From Desulfosporosinus sp. I2 (lineage in GTDB: Bacteria; Bacillota; Desulfitobacteriia; Desulfitobacteriales; Desulfitobacteriaceae): 36,282 nucleotides of DNA. The notes beneath the pieces are model-generated. The model did not search any database and was not told the DNA's origin. It saw only the letters and a program-made list of their open reading frames with translations. Positions 1-8,238 of this stretch are shown in pieces. The stretch covers positions 1 through 36,282 of the forward strand of contig NZ_JYNH01000033.1 of assembly GCF_000960765.1 (NCBI RefSeq), given 5' to 3'. Positions within the stretch are counted from its first letter, which is position 1; the number at the start of each line of letters is the position of its first letter. The translations under genes were made by a program, and so were the position numbers.

Positions 1-128
1 CCATCCAAGTTCTAATTTCGATTGTATTGGGAGCCCTTATCCTTGGCGGCCTGTATCTCATTCTAAATGCTACGGTGCTCCCCACCATCACGGACCGCAT
101 CAAGGATATGTTTAACTATCATGGATGA
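1..128 (+). CDS. Small pilin-like membrane protein (3' part only)
   Basis: The reading frame is open from the window edge to TGA at 126-128 and encodes at least 41 residues. One long hydrophobic segment (about residues 3-25) is followed by a short polar tail containing TDRIKDMF. The pattern matches small membrane proteins (DUF6133-like) found beside SpoVG and TrbL-like genes in Clostridia conjugative elements, and it also recalls Flp/Tad pilins. With Tad assembly genes downstream it could be a pilin subunit, but the N-terminus with any prepilin cleavage site lies outside the window. The family name is from memory; the membrane segment and stop are directly visible. Confidence 0.6.
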   Translation, partial: IQVLISIVLGALILGGLYLILNATVLPTITDRIKDMFNYHG

Positions 129-207
129 TTACCAGCAGTAGAATTATTGTATCTGATCGCAGGGGCACGTTGCTCCTGCTTATTTTATTTTACGGAGGAT
201 TTTGAAA

Positions 208-507
208 ATGAAGATTAAAGCTGAAATCAGGAGCATTTTTCAGGACAGCGGCAAGTTGAAAGCCGTATCCAACCTTGTGATCGAGGACTGCTTCGTCGTG
301 AAAAACGTGCGGGTGATCGACGGCAAAAACGGCCTGTTTGTGTCCATGCCGAGCCGTCAAAATGCCGACGGCAAATATTCCGACATCTGCTTCCCCATCC
401 GATCCGAGGTGCGGGAGCAAATCGAAAAAGAGGTGCTGGACGCCTACCATGAGGCGCTCACAAAGGGTGAACAAGCCGGGGACGGAACGGACAGCGACGC
501 TTCGTAA
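208..507 (+). CDS. spoVG: SpoVG family protein
   Basis: A 99-residue protein with the SpoVG pattern: an N-terminal beta strand with K-A-E-I-R, then LKAVSNLVIEDCFVVKNVRV, a central GLFVSMPSR motif and a C-terminal ICFPI segment followed by an acidic helix. SpoVG proteins are small site-specific DNA/RNA-binding regulators. Copies on conjugative elements are common and probably regulate element genes. ATG 208 is preferred because GGAGG at 194-198 gives a 9-nt spacer; an in-frame TTG at 202 would leave only 3 nt. The tail from about residue 80 is acidic and variable. The gene lies between the pilin-like protein and the VirB6-like protein. Confidence 0.9.
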   Translation: MKIKAEIRSIFQDSGKLKAVSNLVIEDCFVVKNVRVIDGKNGLFVSMPSRQNADGKYSDICFPIRSEVREQIEKEVLDAYHEALTKGEQAGDGTDSDAS

Positions 508-537
508 AGCAAAATCCTGGAGGGAGGGGAACCCAAT

Positions 538-1371
538 TTGGAAGTGCTCCTAGTATTGCTTATCGTCGCGCTGTTAAACGGAGCCATTGCCTATATCAAC
601 GACCTTTTGACCGGGATTGTGCCCATGACCCTGTATGCTGAGCAGTACATGACCACCGTGTCCGGCTCCAATATCGCGGATACGCTTTTTAACATCCTGT
701 TCGGCTTCGGCGTGTCTCTCATCGTATTGAAGTTTCTTAAAAAAGGCTTTGAAACCTATATCCTTTGGAGCGACGGAGACGCGGACGAAGAACCCCTTTC
801 CCTGCTGACCAACTTTTTTAAGGCGCTGGCGGTGGCCGTCTGCTTTCCCACTCTGTATAAGTGGATGGCAGACATTGTGGAGGATATGACCAACCAACTG
901 CTGACCGCCATCGGGGTAACAACGAATTACGGCTGGCAGGCATGGGTGAATGGTATTTCCACGATGGGGCTTGTGACAGCCATCTTCGGGCTGATTTTTA
1001 TCATCTGCTATTTCATGCTGTACTTCCAGTTTCTCATGCGGGGCCTTGAAATCTTTATCCTGCGGGTGGGCGTTCCCCTTGCCTGCGTGGGACTCCTAGA
1101 CAACGACAAAGGCGTTTTCAAGGCGTATCTCAACAAGTTTTTCCAGTCCATGCTGGCCGTGGTGGTGCAGATTGTCCTCTCCAAGCTCGGTGTGGGGCTA
1201 ATGCTCAACATGCATGTCTTTTGGGGCCTGGCCTGCATGATGCTTGCCATCCGGACACCGCGCTTCTTGCAGGACTTCCTCATCACGACGGGCGGCGGTG
1301 GTGGCGGGGTTATCAACAATGTGTACCATTCCGTGAGGCTGATCGGCATGGCGCAAAAATTAGCGAAGTAA
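538..1371 (+). CDS. VirB6/TrbL-like conjugal transfer membrane protein
   Basis: A 277-residue polytopic membrane protein. Hydrophobic segments lie near residues 2-22, 50-68, 90-108, 140-165, 175-190 and 205-235, and a Gly-rich loop (GGGGGG) sits near residue 258. Size, topology and position between SpoVG and a PrgI-like gene fit the VirB6/TrbL-type channel component of type IV secretion systems in Firmicutes elements (DUF6102-like). Such proteins form part of the inner-membrane DNA translocation channel. The start is TTG 538, preceded by a strong GGAGGGAGG-type site ending near 531. Function is assigned by topology and context rather than by a catalytic motif. Confidence 0.75.
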   Translation: MEVLLVLLIVALLNGAIAYINDLLTGIVPMTLYAEQYMTTVSGSNIADTLFNILFGFGVSLIVLKFLKKGFETYILWSDGDADEEPLSLLTNFFKALAVAVCFPTLYKWMADIVEDMTNQLLTAIGVTTNYGWQAWVNGISTMGLVTAIFGLIFIICYFMLYFQFLMRGLEIFILRVGVPLACVGLLDNDKGVFKAYLNKFFQSMLAVVVQIVLSKLGVGLMLNMHVFWGLACMMLAIRTPRFLQDFLITTGGGGGGVINNVYHSVRLIGMAQKLAK

Positions 1372-1387
1372 AGGCGGTGGATGGATA

Positions 1388-1600
1388 TTGGTTACGATGG
1401 ACGACATTTCCGAGGCGATTATCATCCTTGTCCGCCTGGGTGCCGTCGCAAGGTTTATTTACTGCATGATAAGGCTCTCCGGTGCAGAGGAAGAACAGAC
1501 GCAGTATAAGAAGCGGGCGAAAAATACCGTCATTTTCTATGTGCTGGCAGAGTGTATCTGGCAGATTAAGGACCTGGTGCTGTATTACTATACCCCATGA
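1388..1600 (+). CDS. Small two-helix membrane protein of the transfer region
   Basis: A 70-residue protein with two hydrophobic segments (about residues 9-27 and 46-64) separated by a charged loop (EEEQTQYKKRAKN). TTG 1388 follows a GGCGGTGG site at 1373-1380 with 7 nt spacing; ATG 1397 is an alternative. Small two-helix proteins are usual between the VirB6-like and PrgI/VirB3-like genes in Clostridia conjugative elements and may be VirB2-like or accessory channel subunits. I do not recognise a named family. Confidence 0.6.
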   Translation: MVTMDDISEAIIILVRLGAVARFIYCMIRLSGAEEEQTQYKKRAKNTVIFYVLAECIWQIKDLVLYYYTP

Positions 1601-1602
1601 CG

Positions 1603-1627
1603 CATTATGCAACGTAACGGCATAATG
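1603..1627 (+). repeat. 8-bp inverted repeat before the PrgI-like gene
   Basis: CATTATGC (1603-1610) and GCATAATG (1620-1627) form a perfect 8-bp stem with a 9-nt loop in the 52-nt gap before the PrgI-like gene. There is no T-tract, so it is not a classical terminator. It may be an mRNA processing or stability hairpin or a regulator site. Confidence 0.4.
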
Positions 1628-1652
1628 ACGATTATTAGAAAGGGAGGTTTTT

Positions 1653-1973
1653 ATGGAGGATGAAAAGCTGTATATTCCTATGGGGGTAAAGGCTGAAGCC
1701 GAGCTTTTCCCCGGCTTCGGCAAAAAGCAGCTCCTGCAATCGGTGATTGGTTCGCTGGGCGCGGGAGTTGTTTCTGCTTTTGTATGGCTGCTTTCGCAAA
1801 GCGTCACCTTCACCGTCATCGGCGTGCTGGTCGGGATTGTCGGCTCGGTGATGATGACCACTAAGGACCAGACCAATCTATCGGTGGTGGATCAGGTGCA
1901 GAATATGACGCGGTTTGCGAAAAGCCAGAAAATTTATCCGTACCGGTATGGCGATGAATGGAGGTTGGGCTGA
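1653..1973 (+). CDS. prgI: PrgI/VirB3-like type IV secretion protein
   Basis: A 106-residue protein with a polar N-terminus (LYIPMGVKAE), two adjacent hydrophobic segments (about residues 32-48 and 52-67) and a polar C-terminus. This is the PrgI family architecture, the VirB3-like inner-membrane partner of the VirB4 ATPase in Gram-positive conjugation machines. The start is ATG 1653 after AAAGGGAGG. The VirB4-type ATPase it would normally precede sits about 15 kb downstream (17451), with the Tad block and the restriction island in between. Confidence 0.8.
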   Translation: MEDEKLYIPMGVKAEAELFPGFGKKQLLQSVIGSLGAGVVSAFVWLLSQSVTFTVIGVLVGIVGSVMMTTKDQTNLSVVDQVQNMTRFAKSQKIYPYRYGDEWRLG

Positions 1974-2134
1974 TGTACGCAATGATACCCGTATATTATC
2001 CGTCCTTCGAGGTACACCCCTGTATTGTTAACGATATTTTCAAAGAGCTGATGAAAATAGAAAAGCAAAAAAATATTGAGGAAGAAAACGAGCTGAATAT
2101 GGAGCTTAATGAGGGTATCGGACAGAAAATGTGA
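1973..2134 (+). CDS. Small hypothetical protein (53 aa)
   Basis: A 53-residue reading frame overlapping the stop of the PrgI-like gene as TGATG and preceded by GGAGG at 1960-1964 (8 nt spacing). It ends at the TGA overlapping the start region of the methyltransferase. The N-terminus contains MIPVYYPSFEVHPC; the rest is a charged probable coiled-coil helix rich in Glu, Lys and Asn. The tight coupling on both sides supports expression. No family recognised. Confidence 0.6.
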   Translation: MYAMIPVYYPSFEVHPCIVNDIFKELMKIEKQKNIEEENELNMELNEGIGQKM

Positions 2135-2142
2135 GGCCGCCG

Positions 2143-3606
2143 ATGCAGACGACCTTCATAGACTATTTCTCAGGGATCGGGGGCTTTCGCGCGGGACTTG
2201 AAGCCTGCGGCATGAAATGCATCGGACATTGTGAAATCAACAAATATGCGGATAAAAGCTATCGGGCTATATTTGATGTGAAGGAGGATGAATGGTTTGC
2301 AAGCGACATCACCAAAATCCAACCGGGAGATGTGCCCTGCGCCCATCTCTGGACTGCCGGCTTCCCCTGCCAGGATATCAGCATCGCTGGCAGCCAGCGG
2401 GGGCTTGCCGGAGAACGAAGTAGCCTCTTTTTTGAGATTGTTAGGCTCATCGAAGGCAAAGCTGCCGAAGATCGACCCCAATGGGTTATCCTTGAAAATG
2501 TTAAAAACCTGTTTTCCGTTCATGGAGGATGGGATTTTGCGACCGTTCTCTTTGAAATGGCCGCACTCGGCTATGATTTGCAGTACGGACTTGTCAATTC
2601 ACGGGATTTCGGAGTCCCCCAAAACAGAGAACGGGTCTACATTGTCGCTCATCGACATACTGGAGACGGGTGTACCGGAAGGATATTTCCTCTCCCAAGC
2701 GGCAATGGAAAAGCTCTTATCCAAATCATAGGCGGGATGCAGGGACAGAGGGTTTACTGCCCCGAAGGCATCAGCGCCACCCTCACCGCACAGGGCGGAG
2801 GTGGTGGCGCTAAAACGGGCCTTTACTGCATGTGTGTGGGTGTAAACCGCATGGACGGCATCAAAGAAAGGCTGGAGCTTGCCCATACCATCACCGCCGG
2901 AGACTACCGGGGACTGGATCGGAACCAGACGCAAAACGCTGTGCTGGAGGGCTGTGAAGCCTGCATGCAGCCGGAGGATAAAAACGGCTGCCCCTTCTCT
3001 TTTATCGACCTGAATAAAAACCCGAAGCTGACCAACATTGCACGGTGCATCAAGGCCCATTATAACGCCGGAGTTACCAACAGAGGTGCGGATAACTCCG
3101 GCGTTCTGCATTTGTGCGCAAGGGCGGTTTTAACACCGGACCGTACGGAAAAACGGCAAAACGGTCCACGCTTCATGGCGTGCGGTCAGCCAAGCTTTAC
3201 CCTTACGGCACAGGACAGGCACGGAGTTTTGCTCATGGACTGCAAGGCGGCCGACTGCTGCCCGAAATTAAAAATCCGGGAGGGCATCAAACAGGGCTAC
3301 GGCGACAGTATCAGCCTTGACTTCCCCGGCAGCGAAACACGGCGCAGACGGGTCGGCAAAGGATTGGCGCAAACCCTGGATACAAGCTGCAATCAGGGGA
3401 TTGTCCTGGTCTGCGGGCGGATACGACGCCTGACACCAAGGGAGTGCTGGCGCTTGCAGGGCTTTTCGGACGGGATGTTTGACAGGGCCAAGGTGGTCAA
3501 TTCAGACAGCCAGCTTTATAAGCAGGCTGGAAATTCTGTCACCGTAACGGTGGTATACACCATTGGCATGAGGATTTTGGAAGCACAAAATAAGATGGGA
3601 GGGTAA
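2143..3606 (+). CDS. DNA (cytosine-5) methyltransferase of the conjugative element
   Basis: A 487-residue C5 DNA methyltransferase, which transfers a methyl group from SAM to C5 of cytosine. Motif I is FSGIGGFRAG (residues 9-18), motif IV is GFPCQDIS with the catalytic Cys near 76, motif VI is ILENVKN, motif VIII is QNRERVYIV, motif IX is RRLTPRECWRLQGF and motif X is AGNSVTVTVV. The target-recognition region (about residues 200-425) is unusually long and contains several loosely repeated TLTA-type units. ATG 2143 has GAGG at 2133-2136; GTG 2131 is possible but lacks a site at good distance. There is no restriction partner next to it, so it is probably an orphan enzyme that protects the element against host restriction. 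Confidence 0.93.
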   Translation: MQTTFIDYFSGIGGFRAGLEACGMKCIGHCEINKYADKSYRAIFDVKEDEWFASDITKIQPGDVPCAHLWTAGFPCQDISIAGSQRGLAGERSSLFFEIVRLIEGKAAEDRPQWVILENVKNLFSVHGGWDFATVLFEMAALGYDLQYGLVNSRDFGVPQNRERVYIVAHRHTGDGCTGRIFPLPSGNGKALIQIIGGMQGQRVYCPEGISATLTAQGGGGGAKTGLYCMCVGVNRMDGIKERLELAHTITAGDYRGLDRNQTQNAVLEGCEACMQPEDKNGCPFSFIDLNKNPKLTNIARCIKAHYNAGVTNRGADNSGVLHLCARAVLTPDRTEKRQNGPRFMACGQPSFTLTAQDRHGVLLMDCKAADCCPKLKIREGIKQGYGDSISLDFPGSETRRRRVGKGLAQTLDTSCNQGIVLVCGRIRRLTPRECWRLQGFSDGMFDRAKVVNSDSQLYKQAGNSVTVTVVYTIGMRILEAQNKMGG

Positions 3607-3610
3607 AAAA

Positions 3611-3873
3611 ATGGTTCAGACGGCTAAATACATGCTGTGCGGCAGGCTTCCTATGACGAGCACTGAAAGCTCCTTTACTGCTATCTTACGGATACCGTAG
3701 GCCGCAAGCGGGAGCTTGCTAGGTCATCTAAAAAAATAGGGGCCGCCGTTGGTATTTCAAGAGCTGCTGTCAGCCGCAATATGCACCTTCTGCGGCAAAA
3801 CGGGCTGATTGAAATCACCCCCCAATTTACCGATGACGGCGGCAGGCTTGCAAACAAGTATATTTTAAAGTGA
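3611..3873 (+). pseudogene. Decayed helix-turn-helix DNA-binding protein gene
   Basis: ATG 3611 opens a frame (MVQTAKYMLCGRLP) that stops at a TAG near 3698. The next frame carries the rest of an apparent domain, SYDEH-stop-KLLYCYLTDTVGRK, then a helix-turn-helix (KKIGAAVGISRAAVSRNMHLLRQNG) ending at TGA 3871-3873. A frameshift near 3650 and a TGA at 3664-3666 therefore break one small HTH gene. The layout resembles the intact HTH gene at 22541-22792 (a replication/conjugation-type winged helix). The N-terminal fragment could still be translated, but the DNA-binding part has no start codon of its own. Confidence 0.65.
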
Positions 3874-3895
3874 CAGGAGGTGTATATACGGAGCC

Positions 3896-4351
3896 ATGAT
3901 GGACGGACTGATATGGAAAGGCGTGCTGTTTTCGGCTTTGCTCCTTACAGCGGCGGTTTGGGATATCCGCAGGCGTGAGATCCCCGATTGGATACCGTCG
4001 CTCATCTTTCTAACAGGTATTCCACAAATGAATCCGCCGGACGCCTTTTCCGGGCTTGTGCTAACAGGGTTGCCGTATCTGCTTGCGGCAGTCCTTTCCT
4101 ATAAAAAAGAAGGTTTTTCCATAGGCGGCGGCGACATCAAGCTGATGGCCGCCTGCGGCTTTGTTTTGGGTGTTTGGGGCGGTATCCTTCAAAGTATTGC
4201 AGCCCTAACCCTTTTCCTTGCCGTCGGTATCGGCATCTGTATTTACCGGGGAACGAAAAAGCTGAATACCGTCACCCTGCCCCTTGCACCGTTTTTCTGT
4301 GCAGGGGGAATTTTATCTTACTGTGCGCTTCTCATTAGCGCCTCAATCTAA
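3896..4351 (+). CDS. Prepilin peptidase, A24 type (CpaA/TadV-like)
   Basis: A short (150-151 aa) polytopic membrane aspartic protease. The first catalytic Asp is in WDIRRREIPD (D23) and the second is in the GGGDIKLM motif (D80), with hydrophobic segments around both. It lacks the N-terminal methyltransferase domain of long PilD enzymes, as expected for the CpaA/TadV class that matures Flp/Tad pilins. ATG 3896 and ATG 3899 are both possible; GGAGG at 3876-3880 is far, while a weak GGAG at 3890-3893 favours 3899. It heads the Tad block, and its likely substrates are the pilin-like protein at the left edge and the pseudopilins at 9124 and 9516. Confidence 0.88.
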   Translation: MMDGLIWKGVLFSALLLTAAVWDIRRREIPDWIPSLIFLTGIPQMNPPDAFSGLVLTGLPYLLAAVLSYKKEGFSIGGGDIKLMAACGFVLGVWGGILQSIAALTLFLAVGIGICIYRGTKKLNTVTLPLAPFFCAGGILSYCALLISASI

Positions 4352-4374
4352 AAAAAACAGGAGGACTAGCAATT

Positions 4375-5199
4375 ATGAAATTAAGCATTTTCAAAAACAG
4401 GACCGTGATCGGCCTAGGCTGCATCATCCTTTCCCTGATCATTTGTTTTGGTCTGACGCCGCTTTGGGGCAGCGCGGTACGCGCCCAAACGGAAATCGTG
4501 CGGATTACGGATACCGTCAAAAAGGGCGAGGTGCTCACCGCTAACAAGCTGGAAACGGTACAGGTTGGCGCATACAACCTGCCGAGCAACCTGGTGAAAA
4601 ACAAAAATGAGGCCATCGGCAAATACGCCGCCGCCGACTTGCAAAAGGGGGATTACATCCTTTCCACCAAATTATTCGGAACGCCCCTTGCCGAATTTGA
4701 ATACTTGACCGGGCTTGACGGTACAAAACAGGCCATGTCCATCACCATCAAATCTTTTGCGGCGGGACTGTCGGGCAAGCTGGAACCGGGCGACATCATA
4801 TCCCTAATTTCCGCGAGTTCCGGCAATACAGGGATTATCGTGATGCCACCGGAGCTTAAATATGTCGAGGTGCTGGCGGTCACGCTGGGCACGGGGGTGG
4901 ACAGGGAATACAAGGCGGGTGAGGAAAAGAGCGGCGACGAGGAAAAGAAACTCCCCGCCACCCTGACCCTGCTGGTAAATTCCGCCCAGGCCAAGGTGCT
5001 GGCCGGACTTGAGCAAAACGGCAACCTTCATGTAACCCTTGTCTATCGCGGGGCAAAGGCCAATGCGGATAAATTTTTAACTGCGCAGGAGCGGTATTTT
5101 GAAACGGGTGAAAGCACGGCTGCCGGCCCTATCGAAAGCAGCCCGCAGCCGGAAAAAGCAGAAAATGCAGCCCAGGAGGATAGCAACAATGCCGAATAA
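4375..5199 (+). CDS. cpaB: Tad pilus assembly protein CpaB (RcpC), SAF domain
   Basis: A 274-residue protein with an N-terminal membrane anchor (about residues 12-34) and an SAF domain (about 40-105) containing TDTVKKGEVLTANKLETVQV and AAADLQKGDYIL. This is followed by an RcpC-type beta domain (SAGLSGKLEPGDIISLI-like, AQAKVLAGLEQNG) and a low-complexity Glu/Ala/Pro tail. In Tad systems CpaB helps assemble the outer secretin; in Gram-positive bacteria it probably acts at the cell wall as a pilus assembly or scaffold protein. ATG 4375 has AGGAGG about 9 nt upstream. The gene overlaps the CpaE-like gene by 11 nt. Confidence 0.88.
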   Translation: MKLSIFKNRTVIGLGCIILSLIICFGLTPLWGSAVRAQTEIVRITDTVKKGEVLTANKLETVQVGAYNLPSNLVKNKNEAIGKYAAADLQKGDYILSTKLFGTPLAEFEYLTGLDGTKQAMSITIKSFAAGLSGKLEPGDIISLISASSGNTGIIVMPPELKYVEVLAVTLGTGVDREYKAGEEKSGDEEKKLPATLTLLVNSAQAKVLAGLEQNGNLHVTLVYRGAKANADKFLTAQERYFETGESTAAGPIESSPQPEKAENAAQEDSNNAE

Positions 5200-5941
5200 G
5201 GGAAAGCAGATTCTGGCGGTCTGGGGCAGCCCGTCCAGCGGCAAAACCGTAACGGCTGTGAAAATCGCAAGGGAGCTGTCCCTGAACAGGAAAAATGTGG
5301 CGGTGGTTTTCTGTGACGGGGTGTGCCCCGCCCTGCCCACTGTGCTGAAAACCAAAAAGCCGGTGGAGGGCTCCCTCGGCGAAGTGCTGGCAGCACCCAA
5401 CGTAACGCAGGAGCTTATCTTGAAAAACTGTATATGCCCCGCCAGAAATCCGTATATCAGTTTTCTCGGCTACAAGGCGGGAGAAAATGTCTTTACCTAC
5501 GCGGAATATGTGAAGGAACGCGCGGTGGACCTGCTGGTGCTGCTGCGCCATATTGCCGACTGTGTGGTGGTGGACTGCGCAAGCAGTCTCACCGACAGCA
5601 TCCTGTCCACGGCGGCCCTGGAGGTGGCCGACGCGGTACTGCAGCTGGGAAGCTGTGATTTAAAAGGCGTGTCCTACTTCATGTCCTGCCTGCCCCTCAT
5701 TGCCGACCGCCGGTTCAAACCGGAGAAGCACATCAGGGTGCTGTCTAATGTAAAGTCCCGGCAGGATTCGGGCGGGTACGAAAACGCCTACGGCGGCGTT
5801 TCCTACAAACTGCCCCATGTGGATGCCATCGAGGAACAGTTTTATTCTCTTTCCCTGCTGGACGGTCTTCCCGGCAAAGAGGCAAAAGCGTATGAGCCCG
5901 TTATCCGGGAAATTGCAGAGGGGGTGTTTGGAAATGGCTAA
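5189..5941 (+). CDS. cpaE: CpaE-like MinD-family ATPase
   Basis: A 250-residue ParA/MinD-superfamily ATPase with a P-loop at residues 13-20 (GSPSSGKT) and a Walker-B-like CVVVDCASSLTDS. CpaE/TadZ proteins direct placement of Tad pilus machines. The receiver domain found in longer CpaE proteins is missing here. ATG 5189 is chosen because AGGAGGA at 5174-5180 is 8 nt upstream; the frame is open further upstream, but that part overlaps the CpaB coding region. It overlaps cpaF by 8 nt, indicating translational coupling. Confidence 0.85.
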   Translation: MPNKGKQILAVWGSPSSGKTVTAVKIARELSLNRKNVAVVFCDGVCPALPTVLKTKKPVEGSLGEVLAAPNVTQELILKNCICPARNPYISFLGYKAGENVFTYAEYVKERAVDLLVLLRHIADCVVVDCASSLTDSILSTAALEVADAVLQLGSCDLKGVSYFMSCLPLIADRRFKPEKHIRVLSNVKSRQDSGGYENAYGGVSYKLPHVDAIEEQFYSLSLLDGLPGKEAKAYEPVIREIAEGVFGNG

Positions 5942-7286
5942 GAACATCGGTCTTTTCTTCAACACGGCAAAGCACCAAAAGCCGTTTTCTGAGGTGCTGC
6001 AGGAGGTGCAGGAATACATCTCCAGCAAGTATGCCACCGTGATTACGGGCAATCCGGCGGAGCAAAAACAGCAGATCACCGCCTACATCTCCAAGTACCT
6101 GACCGATTACAGCCTGGGTGTGGAGGGCTTGACGCCGGATGAGCTTGTCGAAAGGCTCTACAGTGAAATGGCAGAGTTTTCGTTTTTGACCTCATACCTT
6201 TTTGCCACCAATATTGAGGAAATTAATATCAATTCCTGGAAGGACGTAAAAATCACCTATTCCGACGGCAGGGTGGTTCCCTCCGATGAAAAATTCAACA
6301 GCCCCGAACATGCCGTCGATGTGGTGCGGCGTCTGCTGCATAAATCCGGCATGATTCTGGACCATTCGCAGCCTGCCGTCGTGGGGCATTTGAGCAACAA
6401 AATCCGCATCACCGTCCTGGGCAACCCGCTGACCGACCATGGCAAGGGGGTTGCGGCTTCCATCCGGATTGTCAATCCGCAGAAACTGGCGCGGGAGGAC
6501 TTTATCCGCAATGGGACCTCCACCGCCGAAATGCTGGACTTTTTAAGCGTCTGCCTGCGGTACGGCCTTTCCATGTGCGTCACTGGCTCCACGGGCAGCG
6601 GAAAAACCACGCTGATGAGCTGGCTTTTGTCCACCATTCCCGATGATAAGCGTGTGTTTACGATTGAAAACGGCTGCCGTGAATTCGACCTGGTTAAAGA
6701 GGACGAAAACGGCCATGTGGTCAATAACGTGGTGCATACCGTCACCCGGTATTCCGAGGACAAAAGGCAGAATATCGACCAGGAAAAACTGCTGGAGTAT
6801 GCCCTGACCTGCAACCCCGACGTGGTGTGCGTGGGCGAAATGAAATCAGCCGAAGCGTTTGCGGCGCAGGAGGCGGCCCGGACCGGTCACGCCGTCATTA
6901 CCACTACCCACGCCAATAGCTGCAATGCCACCTACTACCGCATGGTGACGCTCTGCACGCAAAAATACGACCTGGGCGACCGGACGCTGTATAACCTTGT
7001 CACCGAGGCGTTCCCCATTGTCCTGTTTGTAAAAAAGCTGGAGGACAGCTCAAGGAAGTGCATGGAAATAACAGAATGTGAGATTTTGCCGGACGGAGAA
7101 AGAAAGATTCATACGCTTTTCCGTTTTCATGTTGAGGAAAATGCGGTGGTGGGCGGCAAGGTAAGCGTCCGCGGGGAATTCCAGAGGGTGAACACCCTGT
7201 CCGAGAGCTTGCAGAAAAGGCTGCTGGAAAACGGTATGCCGATGAGCCTTCTGAACAAAATCACGAAAGGAGAAGATGCTGCATGA
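5934..7286 (+). CDS. cpaF: CpaF/TadA secretion ATPase
   Basis: A 450-residue type II/IV secretion hexameric ATPase that powers pilus assembly. The N-terminal domain is followed by a RecA-like ATPase domain with Walker A GSTGSGKTT (about 218-226), an Asp box in FTIENGCREFDL, Walker B VVCVGEMKS and a His box GHAVITTTHANS. ATG 5934 lies inside the end of the CpaE gene, with GAGGGGG upstream. The Walker B region is VGEM rather than the more usual RGEA/VGEM mix. It lies in the cpaE-cpaF-tadB-tadC order typical of Tad systems and could also energise the conjugation apparatus, since no VirB11 is seen. Confidence 0.93.
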   Translation: MAKNIGLFFNTAKHQKPFSEVLQEVQEYISSKYATVITGNPAEQKQQITAYISKYLTDYSLGVEGLTPDELVERLYSEMAEFSFLTSYLFATNIEEININSWKDVKITYSDGRVVPSDEKFNSPEHAVDVVRRLLHKSGMILDHSQPAVVGHLSNKIRITVLGNPLTDHGKGVAASIRIVNPQKLAREDFIRNGTSTAEMLDFLSVCLRYGLSMCVTGSTGSGKTTLMSWLLSTIPDDKRVFTIENGCREFDLVKEDENGHVVNNVVHTVTRYSEDKRQNIDQEKLLEYALTCNPDVVCVGEMKSAEAFAAQEAARTGHAVITTTHANSCNATYYRMVTLCTQKYDLGDRTLYNLVTEAFPIVLFVKKLEDSSRKCMEITECEILPDGERKIHTLFRFHVEENAVVGGKVSVRGEFQRVNTLSESLQKRLLENGMPMSLLNKITKGEDAA

Positions 7287-8212
7287 CATTTCTCATTATG
7301 CTGGCGTTCATCGGCCTGATCGCCGGTAGTTTCCTGCTTCTAAGGCTTTCCCCCTTTGAGTTTGCCGAAAGCATCATCAGGCCGCTGCAAAGCCGGAAAA
7401 AACCCATCGGAAAGCAGATTGAGGAAGCAAAATTCCCCAGGCAGGCACGGGGCATTCGTAAGACCATCCAGGAAACCAAAGAAGTGCTGGCGCTCACAGG
7501 CAAAAGCACAAAATTTGGAGCGTTGTGCGTCCTTTCCTTTTTCCTGCTTGTGGTTGGCGTACTGGTTTCCCTGCTGATGGAAAATTTCTTTATGGTGCCC
7601 GTGGCGGCGGCGGGGATGGCGCTGCTGCCTTTCTGGTACATCCTGTTCACGTCTCACTCCTATAAAAAGCAGATGAACGCCGAGCTGGAAACCGCCTTGT
7701 CCATCATTACCACCTCCTACATCCGAAATGAGAGCGTCATCACGGCGGTGGAGGAAAACTTGGGTTACTTGAACCCGCCGGTCGCAGATGTTTTCCAGGG
7801 CTTTCTCGCCGACACCAAATTGATCAGCGTCAATGTGAAGCAGGCCCTTCAAGCCATGAAGCCCCGGTTGAACAACGATGTGTTCCATGAGTGGCTGGAC
7901 GCCATGACCGCCTGCCAGGAGGATAAAACCCTGAAAACCACATTGACCCCTATAATTTCAAAGCTGTCGGACGTGCGGGTGGTATCGGGGGAGCTGGATT
8001 ATATGATGTATGAGCCCTTAAAGGAGTTCATCACGATGGCGCTGCTGCTGGTTGGCAACATACCGCTGATTTATTTCTTGAACAAGGACTGGTATTCCGC
8101 GCTGGTGGACACGTCCTTCGGCAAGGCGATACTGGCGGTCTGCGGTGCAGTGATCTTCGTGTCCCTGGCCGCGGTGATCAGGCTGACAAAGCCGGTTGAA
8201 TATAAGCGATAA
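7283..8212 (+). CDS. tadB: TadB-like pilus platform membrane protein
   Basis: A 309-residue membrane protein with an N-terminal hydrophobic segment (about 3-20), two further segments (about 77-95 and 98-115), a central cytoplasmic T2SSF-like helical domain (about 120-235) containing LETALSIITTSYIRNES, and a C-terminal hydrophobic pair (about 249-266 and 281-300). This is the GspF/TadB platform architecture that works with CpaF. ATG 7283 overlaps the cpaF stop by 4 nt (ATGA), and AAAGGAG lies just upstream. Confidence 0.8.
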   Translation: MTFLIMLAFIGLIAGSFLLLRLSPFEFAESIIRPLQSRKKPIGKQIEEAKFPRQARGIRKTIQETKEVLALTGKSTKFGALCVLSFFLLVVGVLVSLLMENFFMVPVAAAGMALLPFWYILFTSHSYKKQMNAELETALSIITTSYIRNESVITAVEENLGYLNPPVADVFQGFLADTKLISVNVKQALQAMKPRLNNDVFHEWLDAMTACQEDKTLKTTLTPIISKLSDVRVVSGELDYMMYEPLKEFITMALLLVGNIPLIYFLNKDWYSALVDTSFGKAILAVCGAVIFVSLAAVIRLTKPVEYKR

Positions 8213-8238
8213 TAAAATTCTGAAATGAGGTGAAACCC

